Assembly (NCBI GenBank): GCA_964036665.1
Contig: OZ038530.1
Location: 6,276,501 to 6,340,500, forward strand
Direction of reading: 5' to 3'
Length of the DNA: 64,000 nt
Origin: Gordius sp. MW1
Taxonomy: Eukaryota > Nematomorpha > Gordioida > Gordea > Gordiidae
Positions 45,101-57,289 of this stretch are shown here, one piece after another (position 1 is the first letter of the stretch; each line of letters starts with the position of its first letter). The notes beneath the pieces are model-generated. The model was not told where the DNA came from. It saw only the letters and a list, made by a program, of their open reading frames with translations, and ran no database searches. Both the position numbers and the translations under genes were made by a program.

Positions 45101-48100
45101 CGGCCTTATTAATAAAATTTGCCCGTTAGACTAGAAATTATCCAATCCCAAAATCTTTTAACCACTATTACAAAATAAGCATTAAATAATGGCATATTGT
45201 TCAGAACAAAGATGACAATATTTTATTATTCATAATTATTATGTAAAAATAACAAATCGTCGACAATTTCCGGGGATAATCTTGTGCGTCTTTCCTCTAT
45301 TAATCTTCCTGCGATAGAGAAACTTCTTTCACTTGCAGCACTCGTCGCCGGGATGGCAAAGAGTATTTTTGTTAATCTTGCTAATTTAGGATACCTAAAA
45401 TAGTTATAATTTTAGATAACTTTAATGTGACTTGTTTTCTTTATTTTTCCACCATATTAAAAGGGAAAATTTTTCATCCACGTCCTTGTCTAAAACATCA
45501 TTTAAGTATGAATTGATCTCATCTAATGCTGTATCATCTTCATCATCAGCCCATAGCGAATTTTTCTTTTTTCGAGGAAAATCAATTTGATAAAATTTTT
45601 GGCATGCCCGAATTGCCCGAATCTTATCAGCGTGCCCGCCCGGGCCCGTCCGAAAAGTAAAACTTAAGACAGTTGCCCGGCCCGGCCTGGCCCGTGGGCC
45701 GGGCGGGCCGGGCAGCGGGCCGGGCCGGGCATTTCTGACCTCTGGTGAGAACTATATATTTGTTATGGTTTAAAGCCTCATGTCACGATGCATAAGCAAT
45801 ATATTCAATAAATATTAGCTAATAGTGTGTGAACAGGAGAGAGAAGCCAACCTTTCCCCCCCTCCTCCACCAATTTCCCCTAAACGGTCGTCGAAGATGA
45901 AAAGTAAAGGGACGCTCTTACAGGACCTTAGAGGCTCGAACAGAGCACCAAATATCACGGCCCTTGATCAAGATGGAGATCTGCTCAAGCCTTGGCTCAA
46001 ACTGAGACAAGATCTGGAGAAAGCCCGGCTTCTCGTAGAACTCATTCAGAAGCGGGAAAAAATGAAGAAAGAACAAGTGAGTCCATGTCATCCTTTTATT
46101 AGCTATATATTAAATCACATTGTTATATGCTGCTCTTTTTGTTGTGACAGATTAGCCTATACCAACGTTTGCTAGAACAGCGCCTTGTCCCTCTCACAAC
46201 ATTTTTGCGTAGAATTTTAACCTATCTCGAAGGCGTAGACTCCGATAAGATTTTCAGTCGGCCGGTTAATTTAAAAGAAGTACCATCTTGTACATTTTAT
46301 CATTATGTTTTAACATTTTAAACTTAACATAAATTATGACGATTTTATTAGGTTCCGGATTATTTGGCATTTATTAAAAAACCTATGGATTTCGCTACGA
46401 TGAGAAAAAAGTTGGAAACGAATGAGTACAACACCTTTCAGGACTTTGTCACCGATTTTAAGCTAATATTGTCAAATTGTAAAACGTACAATCCTCAAGA
46501 TAATTTTTATTACAAGACGGCGGTGAATTTGGAAGAAGAGGTTAAATTTTATTACCTCATGCATGTGCTTCACTTTTGGGATGATACTTTAATTCAGTTT
46601 TTTGTAATTAATAGACAAAAGAAATTATATCTGAGGCCGCAAATGTTTTAATTAATACCACAAACATTAGCAACCAAGCTGAAGGAGGAGATGAAATTTT
46701 TACACTGGTTGATCCTTTGGTTACAAAAAATCAATTTAAAAATAGTGCTGAAGCTAAAAGTAATACTCAAGAATCTGAACACCCATGCTTTACACGTAAT
46801 AATTTATGTGACATATTTTAACATATGTAAATACATCATTTAAATATATAGGATATACAAATGGTTTTAATTTAGTCCCTTCAGGACGCCAAAAGATCCA
46901 CGAATTAGAGGATGAAATTGCTGGTATTCAAGCACAAATAAGGGAGGCTAAACAGCATTCTTCAAGTATTGTAATAAAATCTTTTATTCGATTATTATAA
47001 GGAATAATGTATAAATGTATGTATTCGTGTGACTACTGATTGGGTAGGAGGGAATCGATCATCGCCCTCATCCACCACTTCTCTTTCTCGCACACGTCAC
47101 CTGAGAACTTTGATGCTTCACAAGCATCAAGCTTTGCACCACGAAAAGAAAAGAATAGCCCGACTTGCACCTGCCCCCTCAACCGATCCCACCAACCCTA
47201 CTGCACCAAGTAAAACGATATTACCATTACACCCCTTACACAATCAATTATATTCTCTTTTCTATATTTCCCTGTTTATTTAACCCTATTTGAGTCATCC
47301 TCTGGCTTATATAGGCGTCATTTACTTTTCTTAATCCCTTGCTCTCTTTTTCATATCATTATCTTCTTCTTCTTCGTCGTTTTAAGGCCGTTTTCCAGGA
47401 TCTCCTGGGTTGGCCTGTTTTCTCCTAATGCATTTCCTCCATTTTATCCGGTCATGAGAATCGTGTTTTGTCAGGCCCATTTTTTCCATGTCGTTAGCGA
47501 GAACAGAAGACCATGTGGATTTCGGCCTCCCGCGCGGTATCTTTCCAGATACCTCCATAAAAGTACATTTCTTCACCCAGTCGTCGTCATTCTTCCGCTC
47601 CACATGTCCAAACCATCTTAGCCTATTTTTCCGGATGACCACGTTGATTGGCTCGATCCCAATTCTTTCTCTGTTTTTATTGCTTGTTATTCTTTCCTGT
47701 AGCGACACGCTTGACATTCATCTTATCATACGCATTTTTGTGCTTTCCAATTTGACTTTATTTGTCGACATTAGTGGCCACGTTTCACTTCCATATACAA
47801 GACAACTTCTAATACATGCCGCGTAGACTTACCCTTTAAAGTGAGTGAGACACCTTTTCCGGTAAAAAGTGGGGCCATCTCTCTAAACTTCTTCCAGGCT
47901 TGTCGTATCCTTGCTGTAACTGCCGAGTCAACCTTCCCATCTGCACTGAAAGAGTCCCCGAGGTAGGTAAAGGTGTCAACTTTTCCTATCGTCTCCCCAT
48001 TACCAATGTTGAAGTCGGTTAGGGCATTATCCGGTAGAGGTCCTTTGGCGCAAGGCTTGCAGTTAAACGTACGACTTGCCAATAAGAGGCTTCCTCTCAC

Positions 48101-51100
48101 ACCGCTACATTTTTTGTGGACCCATCCTAGGCATTTTGTGCATTGTATAGAGTTACTAGCCACTCCTTTGTGACATACGCTACAGGGCCAGGCGCAAGTT
48201 GGCTCGACGCTCTTCATACTTTTCCCGACTAACATCACCTTTCTTTTTCCCATGTTAACTTTTAAGCCCTTTGCCTCCATTCCGTTTTTCCAGTTAGTAT
48301 CTTTATAAAGAGATCAGCCTCACTCTCCATTATCAAGAGATCATCGGCGTATAAAAGTTCCCGTTGGAGTTTTTCTCGCAGTTGTTTTGTCACCATCTCC
48401 ATTACGAGTATGAAAAGTAGAGGGCTTAAACGGAACCTTGGTGTAGCCCAACCTTCACTTCAAAGCTTTCGCTATCGCCATCATGGGTCCTCACTGCCGT
48501 TTGAGATTCGTCATACATAGTCATCACAGCCGTAACCAACCATTCTTCCACACCTGTTTTTCTAAGAGCCCATTTTACAACTTCCCGCGGCACACGGTCG
48601 AACGCTTTCTCAAGGTCTACGAAGGCATAGTAAAGTCTTTTGCCTTTAGCTTGATATTTTTCTTGCATCTGTCGTAATATAAAGATGGCATCGGTGGTTC
48701 CTGTCCCTGGTTGAAATCCGAACTGCATTGCGTCGATGTTCGTTTGTTCCCGGATTCTTTTCTCGAATACCCTCTCGATAACTTTCATAGTTTGGTCAAG
48801 GAGCTTAATTGCCCGATATGATCCGCAGTCAAGTGGATCACCATTTCCTTTGTATATTGGTAAAAGAACACGTCGCTGGGTATAGTCCCTTCCTGGATTA
48901 TGGCATTACACAGCTGTGTAAGCCAAACGACTCCCAAATGTCCAGAAGCTTTTACCATTTCCGCCACTATTCCTGTAGGGCCTGCCGCTTTACCTTGTTT
49001 CAATTTATTTATTGCATTCTTCGTCAGTCCCAATCCAACAGCAGGGTCCCTCCAATTTATTGCAATCGACGTCATTGTCCCAGGTATTCTATTCGTTTAA
49101 GAGTCGTCTCATGTAATTTTTCCAAACCTTTTTGATTCCATCGCCATGGGAGATGATGTTACCCGCGGGAGTTTTAACGCATGTAACCGCCCCAACATCA
49201 AGTCTTTCTTTCGCAATTTGGTTAGCTACTCGAAACATGTGTTTCTTTCCTTCCTCTGAGTCAAGGCGTTTAGCAAACTCGCAACTTTTTGTTTCCTTTA
49301 TTCTGTCGACGGTCCTTCTTGCAATTCTTTTAGCCTCTTGATAGGTGACCTTGTCGGACCTTTGTTGGGATTCATGCCAGAACTTGGGGGCCCCTTTGTC
49401 CAACCACAAATGCGCGCTGTTGTGTCAAGCCAAGCATTCTTCATAGCCGTCCATTTGTCGTTAACGTTCTTCGCCGTCGCAACTGAGGTTCCATCAAGTG
49501 CTTCGGCAAATCCCTCTTTTGAGTACCATCTTTCAAGCACCACACCTTTAGCCTAGGGATATAACGTTTCTTTGGGTTTATAAGCCCCTTCATTACGAGA
49601 TTCCCAACGATAAGACGGTGTTGTGTCACGCATTCTTCCCCGGGGAAAACCTTGACGTTTTTCACAATACATCTGTCCGATTTTTTGACTATCATCTAGT
49701 CGACAGTACTTTTGAGGGTACCCGATTCATAGGTTATAAGTTTCCTGTCTTCTTTCTTGAAGAAAGTATTGCATATAACCATCTGAGTAGCGTCCCCAAA
49801 ATCCAAAATGCGTTCCCCCTCCGGATTCCTGGTTCCATAGCTGTGACCACCATGAACCCCTTCATAACCATCGATATTCGCGCCAACATGTCCGATCCCC
49901 GCCTAACATAATAGATTCTCTAGGGTGAAGGTGGGAAGTAATTTCCATCAGACGATCCCAGAAAATGTCTTTCTCTTCATCGCTTCTTCCTACTTGAGGA
50001 GCGTAGGCCGATATAACGTTGTATAGCCTTTCTCCCATCGCCATCTTAATAGCTATGATCCGGTCGTTACATCGCTTGACATCGATAACTTTGTCCACCC
50101 ATTTCTCAGCGACAAATATCCCTATACCAGCTTTTCCATCCTTGTGCCCTTGCCAGTAGAATTTATACCGCGCATCAATGGCTCCCATCATCCTAGCACC
50201 CTCTCCTTTCCACCTTGTCTCCTGTATGCAGCAAATATCTATCCTTCTCCGATTAAGTGCTTCCACTACCTCGCCCGCTCTTCCCGTCATGCTCCCTATG
50301 TTCCAGGTTGCAACCCTTAGCGTGTCGCCTTTAGACCGGCCTCCTCGAATATTTTCAAGTCGATGACCATCATAAGAAGAGAGTCCTTGCGGGGTTCCCA
50401 AAACGATTTGGCCTCTATCCTCATCTTTCTTTTTGACGTAGGTCGATGAGTTAACCCACGGGATACTTAGGGCTGTACCCCGCCCATTTGACTTTGTATT
50501 CATAGGGGGTTGGAGCCGTTTTTACAGCCGGATGCCCTTCCTGACGCCAACCTCTTCGTCGGTTTGTACGACTCGCGAGGAGCGGAGATCCTATTCTGAC
50601 CCCAGATCACAGGGGTTTGAGTCGTTTTCCTTCAGAGGGTGAGTTTTAAAGGACGATTCTTTTGAAACCTTTCTATATAAACGAATCCAAGTATGGAAAG
50701 GTCTGAGGCCGTGGAACTTTAACGTTTTCAGCAATCTTTCTAAGTAACACGGACCGCTTCTCCTTTAGCCAGATGTTAGAAGCTGTTGTGCAGGGTTTCA
50801 TATCATTATCTATCTATAATATACATCCCACCTTGAATGGGTCCTTATTTTTTGTCTCTCCCCCTTTATACAGCGTCTAACAACTAAATATATTGCTGTT
50901 ATATATAATAGTAAATTATGGTAAATGGCAACTTGATGTAACTATTTTTTTTTAAAAATCAAGCCCAAACTTAGTTTCAAGTTTCCTACCCTTAAGAAAA
51001 CAAATTGATATTATTCACACTTTTATTTTTTAAGTTTAGGGAACAGTTGTTCAAATTATACGAGTCGAGGGTCGCGCAAATTTCATAGAGAATACAACGA

Positions 51101-53016
51101 TTCTTTAATCTTATAATAATAAATTTGCGCCTACTCATAATATTCATGTAAACGTTTATATAAGATTTTAAATGAATTGGAACTGGTTAATATAGATTAT
51201 GTATCTATATAATTACTAAAATTTCTTCTCGAGGGAAATTTTTAGAATTATTTTACATTGATAAATTAAAATCTTTATATATAAAAATCAGCAGATTTAC
51301 AAGACAATTTTATGAATAATTAGTATCAGATATTATATGAGTAACGAATTATTTAAATTAAACCTTAGTGAGACGTGCTTTAAGAAATCTCAAATAATAT
51401 TTTAATTGACTTTCATACATGTTCAAGTAAAATTATCATTTTTATATGATCAATCGTAAACAAGAAACTTTATCGAAACAAGTTCCAATAAAATGAGAAC
51501 AAGTATTTCGTAATTACTAAAATTATTTAGGGAATCAAGGTATAAATATATTTTAATTTAATACTAGAGAGACAAAGTTCAAAGAATTGCAAACCTATCG
51601 CTATCAGATGCCCTCCTTCGAGTTCCTTCAGGCATTGCGAACCCCCTCTACCAGTTAATGTTGAATTAGATGGTAGTAACCTTGTCGATATAACTCCTTC
51701 CTTGCTTCTTCCTGATAAAATTGTAGTCACCTTTCCCCTATGCTATTACAAAAACGTGGAAAAGAGTGAGTCACCCAACTCTTATTTATCCAATGCCACG
51801 CCTTACGTCTTGTCTCCCTCACCTTATGACCAAATCACGCGAGGTAAGACTAACATGTTCATTCTATATTTAAATGAATCTAAATTAACAACTGCACTCG
51901 TTTTACAGGATTGTCCCTTAGCTGTTCCCAATCAAACCCGCCTCCCTCTCAACATAGTTTAAAATTTAGTTCGGCAAGGTTTGGAGAAGAATATCACAAT
52001 AAAACAAATATGTATAATTATATGTAAATAAATTTATCGTTGGTAGTATACCTTTTTTTGTTTTTAATTCATAAGGAGTCTCTTTAACAAGGCGAGATCG
52101 GATAGCATTGAATCCATAGCTACGTTAGAAGATGTTAAATTACGCGTAACCGTTGTAAAGCCTTCCGAAGAAAGTCCGGTAAAGTTTAAGCAAAACCGCT
52201 TAGAAGTTGGTAAATCTAAAGTTGCTAATAAAGTCATTCCTCATCTCAACGAAATATCATCGATGTCTCATCTATTAGAATGCAACGCAACGAAAGATGA
52301 ATCCACTCTTAGGGAATCAAATTTGGGAGGAAACTGTAACGAAGTAAGAGAAGGTCTATCTCAATACTAAAATAATTTCTAATAATTTTAGCTTTTGCAG
52401 CATTGCAATGGTCGCGAGGTGCGTCTCCCGATTCCCGATAGTATTGCTTGTCCCGCTCCTTCATTAAAGAATCTTAGCAAACCATTCAAACCTCTTGAAA
52501 ATGGCATTGAGGCAAAACAACAAACCCCTTTTGAACCAAGATATAATACTAAGCTATTTGGAGGAATGGTGCATAGTTTATTAGAACCCTTCACGTTAAA
52601 CCCAAATAAAATTTTGGAGAATGATAATAAGCAAGGCGGCTTAGAAACGCCGCTGAATAAAGAAAGTTTCAAAGTAAAGTTCATATGCACGACATTTCGT
52701 TAACTGCCACTATTTTTAGGTATATCGTAATGAAGATAATGATCAAGCATTGTATCCCGATAATGAGGAAAAGACTCAACAAAATGGCGATAATAATTAT
52801 GGAGCCAGGTTGCACGAAGATATGAGCGAATTATCGAATAGTAGTAGTAGCAGCAATAGTAGTGGTAATCAAAATTTGGGGGCGGATGGGGAAGGGGACG
52901 CGGCTGGCGACCTAGCATTAGCTTCGGGCCTGAAACAGAGAGCCAGGGATGATAATTCGCACAGTAGCCCCCATCAAATATTATGTGTAAAAAGTAATGG
53001 ACATATACATAATTGA
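42123..53016 (+). CDS. BRPF: BRPF-type bromodomain-PHD finger protein (peregrin family), 18 exons
   Basis: BRPF proteins scaffold MOZ/MORF (KAT6) histone acetyltransferase complexes in the nucleus. Exons: 42123-42710, 42747-42861, 42899-43264, 43364-43453, 43521-43744, 43860-44173, 44250-44454, 45837-46076, 46151-46279, 46352-46540, 46615-46795, 46852-46965, 47048-47209, 51568-51843, 51909-52023, 52076-52343, 52401-52673, 52720-53016; all GT/AG, phases agree, 1381 codons plus TGA. Landmarks: [16 protein letters not shown] (residues ~190-205, EPL-like); PHD1 [14 protein letters not shown]...ILFCDACN...[14 protein letters not shown] (~265-310); Zn knuckle and extended PHD2 ([57 protein letters not shown]) to ~480; [28 protein letters not shown]; bromodomain (~715-825) with [17 protein letters not shown] and acetyl-lysine Asn in CKTYNP. 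Exons 11-18 are low-similarity, ending with KESFKVYRNEDN. No PWWP domain. Start: ATG 42123 (MGLKHDI; other BRPFs start MGVDFD); exon 14 acceptor is the least certain. Confidence 0.92.
44786..45744. mobile_element. hAT element, GCCCG family (959 bp, 8-bp TSD), in BRPF intron 7
   Basis: Ends CAGAGGTCAGA and TCTGACCTCTG, with perfect GTGAGAAC duplications at 44778-44785 and 45745-45752. Both ends are dense in GCCCGGCCCG/CCCGCCCGA words, and the left end is partly duplicated (about 44793 and 44975). It retains a transposase C-terminus on the minus strand. Lies wholly in the intron between exons 7 and 8. Confidence 0.92.
45245..45600 (-). pseudogene. hAT transposase C-terminal (dimerisation) remnant
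   Basis: The minus strand reads [33 protein letters not shown], then after a frame slip [40 protein letters not shown] and PEIVDDLL. The WW-K...YP.L...A...L.IPATSA.SER.FS pattern is the signature of hAT transposase C-termini. It links the MITE around it to an autonomous relative. The rest of the gene is missing. Confidence 0.9.
47382..48330 (-). pseudogene. RTE LINE C-terminal region
   Basis: 48280-47771 has [17 protein letters not shown], a Cys-rich segment ([36 protein letters not shown]) that looks like a small zinc finger, and [20 protein letters not shown]. 47717-47382 continues with [20 protein letters not shown] and [20 protein letters not shown]. The Cys/His cluster just after the RT thumb recurs in RTE-like LINEs annotated in invertebrates. 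A frame break lies near 47770-47820. Confidence 0.85.
48331..49409 (-). pseudogene. RTE LINE reverse transcriptase
   Basis: Blocks in order on the minus strand: [20 protein letters not shown] (49409-49089), [40 protein letters not shown] (slightly corrupted), [40 protein letters not shown] with intact motif A, VGLHQGSV, and [17 protein letters not shown] near 48360-48330 with intact catalytic YADD. The two catalytic motifs survive, while frameshifts at about 48785 and 48425 separate them. Confidence 0.88.
49410..50520 (-). pseudogene. RTE LINE endonuclease
   Basis: 50503-49862 is open for 213 codons: [80 protein letters not shown] and [20 protein letters not shown], reaching SIMLGGD before a frame break. 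These match the APE-like endonuclease of RTE elements and of the RTE-derived vertebrate CFDP2 protein. The remaining part (DFNAHVG onwards) lies in 49860-49440 in other frames. Confidence 0.88.
50812..51567 (+). other. Remainder of BRPF intron 13
   Basis: AT-rich, no repeat or exon recognised. It ends in a T/A-rich tract and the inferred acceptor ATACTAG at 51567. Confidence 0.5.
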
Positions 53017-53105
53017 TTGTTGTTTACACCTGTCTCTCTCCATTCATATGTAACATAGAAAATTAGTTGATATTACCAAAAATTATATACGTGTAATCTT
53101 TGTAA

Positions 53106-53111
53106 AATAAA
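53106..53111 (+). promoter_or_regulatory. Poly(A) signal of BRPF
   Basis: AATAAA 90 bp after the BRPF stop, in a T-rich downstream context. It supports exon 18 as the last exon. Confidence 0.65.
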
Positions 53112-54240
53112 AATATGTTTTTCCTACTCTATTTATAAAGCATTTTAGATAAGTAAATTTATAACATGCAATTAAGATATATTTGTATTGTTGATCGACC
53201 CTTTGTTTTCAATTATTTACATATTTATTGTTAAGAATAAATACATATTAATAGCTTTTTTAATCAAAAATTTGCTAGGCATAGACTTTTAATTATTAAT
53301 TGTTAATACGATTTATGTATGATAATAAACCAAATTTCACCGTATTAAAAACAAATTAATCCTACTAATTGTAGATTACTATTTAACATAATTCTTTTTC
53401 CTTAAAGTAAGCTATCATTAGGATATTATGTAAGAATTGTTTAACTAATTTTCGAGCACAAAAAGTTTATAAATTACTAAATTTTTTGCACTTTATAAGA
53501 CCGTACTCTCCTAGGCAATGAAAAAAATTATGCCTCGTGGCAAGTGTTACCTGAACTTGTCTTTATTAAGCCCTACCAGCTAAATAGAATAGTGTTTAAC
53601 TGATGGGCTGGAAAAAACGAGGGTGTCATCTGTTTTATTCTTAAATACTTAATTGGTTAATAAAATTTCCTTTATTTTGCAAATGAAAATATAAACTTTA
53701 GCTTAATCATTGCTCATTTTTATATACATTGTTCGCTAAATTAAAATATACTAAATTGCTATTGCTTTCCTAATATTGATATTTAAGCTTTACATTAGAA
53801 CTTATTTACACCATTATTGAATAGAATTTAAACACTACATTAAAGGTTACAAAAAATCAAATTAAATATTTTGTATTATATTTGTTGTTAAAGTAGTAAG
53901 GTAGGATTGATGAAATAATGAGTTAAGTTTATTTGTCAGGCTACTCAACCCAATCAGGAAACCAAAAGTGATTGCAGCAATATTGTGGTGATAAAATTCC
54001 ATGTTCAAAAAGTTTTAGCACATAAAAAATTAAATTTAAATGTATGCAAGATTAATATTAAAACAAAGCTTGAAGTTCCGCTTTATAGTTTATTTAAATA
54101 TAACATAAGATCATAATAATGAGCAATTGATTACATTGTCACGTGTTAATGCCATGTTGTTTTATATAAATATGTTTAGGTAATAACATTGTATAATCAT
54201 TTATTACATTTCCCTTCGCTAATTTAAGTTAGAACTAAAT
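53112..54240. other. AT-rich spacer
   Basis: No exon was recognised; in particular I found no PWWP-like sequence on the plus strand. No repeat boundary is evident. Confidence 0.4.
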
Positions 54241-54251
54241 TTCTTGAATAA

Positions 54252-55480
54252 GCCGCTTAGGAGTATGGCCCTGTGCTTTCTGTAACGATATCTTCAACGC
54301 CTTCGTCATCGCAATTTATTTCGTCATCGCTCTCTTCTCTAACATTCTTGGTTGGCTGGTATCGTTCCCTTAGCTGGTCACTATGCTTTTTCACGGTTCT
54401 ATTCATCGTATCGACGAATCGGGGTCAAAATAGCAGAAAAAAAACAGCAGAATTGGTCAGAACTGGTCACAACAAGATTTTAGATAATCAATATATTAGA
54501 ATTAAATCTCAAATGGGGAGGGAATTTGATGTGCATCTAATCCTAACCCTGACCCTAACCTAAAACGCTGACCTAAAACACTAACCCGAACCTTAACCCT
54601 CCTGACCAATCTTGATCTGACCAGTTCTGACCAATTCTGCTGTTTTTTTTCTGCTATTTTGACCCGGTCCCGTATCGACCACGTAGGAATAAGGTCCATT
54701 TCGCTTAAGAACTTTCCCCAGCCGCCATCCTTTTTTGATCTCATTTTTTACCCATACAGCCTGACCTGGAATAAACTCTCTGGTAACAGCTTTGTCCCTT
54801 TGCCTGTTTTCACTTTTCTCTGTCTTTTGTTCTATGTAATTGCCGACTGTTGGTTGTATCCAATCGAGTGACGTTTTTAGGTTTCTCCCCATCATCACTT
54901 TCGACGGTGTTCTTCCAGTTGATGAGTGTTCACTGATTCTATACCTCATCAACACGTCAAGCATACATGACTCGGGATCTTTGGTATATTCCCTGCATGC
55001 TTGATATCTGCTCTTTATAGTTCTAATAGCTCTTTCCACCAATCCATTTGTTTTTGGATGATATGGCGTAGATCTGATGTGTTTTATGTTTAAAGATTTG
55101 CAAAATTGTTCCATTTCATAATTTCGGAACTGAGGACCGTTGTCTGTAACAATCTGTTTTGGAACTCCCCATCTTGCAAACCATTGGCGCATGGTTTTAA
55201 TGGTCGTTGTAGTGGTGGAGCTATTTTGTAGCTGCACTTCGACCCATTTTGAATATGAATCAACAGCAATGCACCAAAAATATCCATCTATGGGACCCGC
55301 GTAGTCCATATGTATACGTTCCCAAGGCTGTTCTGTTACATTCCACAAATACAGTGGAACTTCGGGCTTGTTGCATCTATTTTTTGACATCCGATGCACT
55401 TCTGTACGTAAGTTTCAATATCCTTATCTAACTGAGGCGGTAACATAAAGTCGTGCAATCGATTTCATTGAACTAATTCC
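54252..55480 (-). pseudogene. Gypsy integrase
   Basis: 55399-54670 reads ERIHMDYAGPIDGYFWCIAV (first Asp), QIVTDNGPQFRNYEMEQFCK (second Asp) and TPYHPKTNGLVERAIRTIKS with the catalytic Glu, so the D,D35E triad is intact. Then FIPGQAVWVKNEIKKGWRLG and PYSYVVDTG of the C-terminal SH3-like part, the MITE, and beyond it VDTMNRTVKKHSDQLRERYQ to the stop. 55480-55400 has the zinc-binding CHRMSKNRC-type end out of frame. Confidence 0.85.
54422..54665. mobile_element. 244-bp MITE with ~50-bp inverted ends and telomere-like spacer
   Basis: GGGTCAAAATAGCAGAAAA...GGTCAGAACTGG and its inverted copy form the ends. The middle (54537-54600) has TAACCCTGACCCTAACC words. Removing the element plus about two bases restores the integrase frame, so the target duplication is very short or absent. 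Confidence 0.85.
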
Positions 55481-55485
55481 TGGGT

Positions 55486-56530
55486 GGCCCTTGTGGATGA
55501 GTTTTAAAATAGAAAGTCTTAAATAAGTTGGAATGACAGGTAATCCGTTGGCGTAAATGATGCCTTTATCTTCTTCTATCTCATTTCTTTTGTTATAATA
55601 AAAACTTAGTTCTTTAGGTATCATATTTTTGTTCAACGGCCAACCTTTATTTACAAATGTTTTTCTTTCTTTAAAACTTTGTCTTTTTGAGATTCTTCCA
55701 TTAAAATGTCCCTGTCTAATTGCATGTCATTGAGATTCAGTATACGAATGTGACTAATGGAATTACTTCTACACTCTTTGATTTCTAACTCATTGGCAGT
55801 AACTGGTAGTCGTGAAAGTGCATCAGCAATTTTGTTTTCTTTACCCGGAATATACTCAATGGTGTAATCATATGCCGACATCTTCCAGGCCCATCTAATA
55901 AGTCGATTATTGCTTATTTGTGGCAAGTCTCTTGACTCGCCAAACAATCTTTCAAGTGGCTTATGGTCAGTTCTTAACACAAATTTTCTCCCATACAAAT
56001 ACATATGGAACTTTTCAACACCATACAGTAGGGCTCTTGCTTCTCTATCAATTGGGGCATAATGCTTTTCACCATCGATTAAAGTTCTTGAAGAGTATGC
56101 TCTTAGCCTTTTACCCGAGTTCACTGTGTGATATAAAACAGCTCCAAAACCATTTTCGGACGCATCACATTCTAAAATTATTGGAAGAGATTTTGAATAC
56201 GGAATTAATGTCGATTGATCGGAGAGCAATGATTTTACTTTCTCAAAAGTTTTTGTGTGCTCTACTGTCCAATCCCACTTGGTTCTCGTACCAGTCAATT
56301 GATGTAATGGCGCTAAGAGGCTATGTAAGTGGGGAATAAATTTTTCATGGTAGTTAACAAGTCCTAAAAAAGATCTCAGTTCATGGATGTTTCGAGGTGT
56401 TGGACACTGTTTGATTGCAAGGACTTTATATCCCGATGAACGAATTCCATTTTTATCAATTATGTGCCCCAAAAACGAAATAGTGGTTTTACAAAACTCA
56501 ACTTTAGAAAGACGAGCTTTCATCCCTGCA
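55486..56530 (-). pseudogene. Gypsy RT C-terminus and RNase H
   Basis: 56530-55651 reads LSKVEFCKTTISFLGHIIDK, the PTPRNIHELRSFLGLVNYHE connection, ILECDASENGFGAVLYH (RNase H first Asp), KHYAPIDREARALLYGVEKF (Glu), LRTDHKPLERLF and IEYIPGKENKIADALSRLP. The frame is clean but lacks fingers and the YxDD palm motif. 55636-55424 continues the linker with RLSILKLIHKGHPGISSMKS, the HHCC start, in another frame. Confidence 0.88.
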
Positions 56531-56591
56531 GATAGACGTATGAAGTGATTAAAGGAAAAAGGGAAAGATGAGAGAAGACAACACACACACA

Positions 56592-57289
56592 CACATTTGT
56601 TCTTATGTAGTGAGGCATTCGAATATTTTTAAGGTTGTCTTTGTCTCGTGAATACTGCATACATATTATTTTTTGTATATGGTGGATTCGATTATATGTT
56701 TTATGTCTTGGTCTCGTGAATACTGGAATAAACTAATTTTTATTTGTGAGGTCTTGTGATATAATAAATTTGATTCCCTGAACTGAACAGTGATATTCCC
56801 TGAACGGAACACTAAGCAGTAGTGCAGTCAAATGTTTGTAACCGAAACACTAATAGCAATAAAAATAGATAAAGATAAAATGGAGAATTAATAAGAAAAA
56901 GAAAATTAAATTAATAAAACGTTAGGTATCTATGGAAGGGGGAAATTTTCTTTGGTGGGGTTTTCGCGGTTTTAATTTTTCGTTTACGAGTGGGGGCTCC
57001 AGCAGGGTGATTCTCTGCATCATTTATCAGTTATTGGTTAATTAACCTGGTATTGTGGAAAAAGAGTTTAAAACAAATTGGTAAAATATCAAGTTAAGTT
57101 ATCGGGGGTTGAATTATATTTTCTTTCAATTAATTTAATTTGAAAAGGGCACTAAAATTTTAGAAATATGTACTTATTAATTAAAAAAAATTTAAATTTG
57201 AAACGGCTAAAATTAAGCTAATCCTCAAGGTTTAAATGTAAACTAGCAAATTGGCATAATGCGAGCATACCTATGAGATCGGAAAGAAC
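56592..57289. other. AT-rich spacer
   Basis: Has a (CA)n run at 56579-56594 and nothing else that I recognise. Confidence 0.35.

Larger units (their letters stand above)
47365..50795 (-). mobile_element. Full-length RTE LINE in BRPF intron 13 (3431 bp, 16-bp TSD)
   Basis: The element is bounded by the 16-bp direct repeat TTTCATATCATTATCT at 47349-47364 and 50796-50811. The 3' end (low coordinate) is a short (GAA)n tail, as in RTE. It encodes endonuclease, RT and the C-terminal region in order, but with several frame breaks. It sits antisense to BRPF in a 4.36-kb intron, which would be about 0.9 kb without it. Confidence 0.93.
54252..56530 (-). mobile_element. Ty3/Gypsy element, 5'-truncated, LTRs not found
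   Basis: The minus strand carries the late RT palm, RNase H and integrase of a Gypsy family different from the one at 17140. It is cut at about 56530 within RT. The 3' side ends with a stop at 54252 and no LTR was recognised after it. A MITE (54422-54665) interrupts the integrase tail. Confidence 0.85.
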
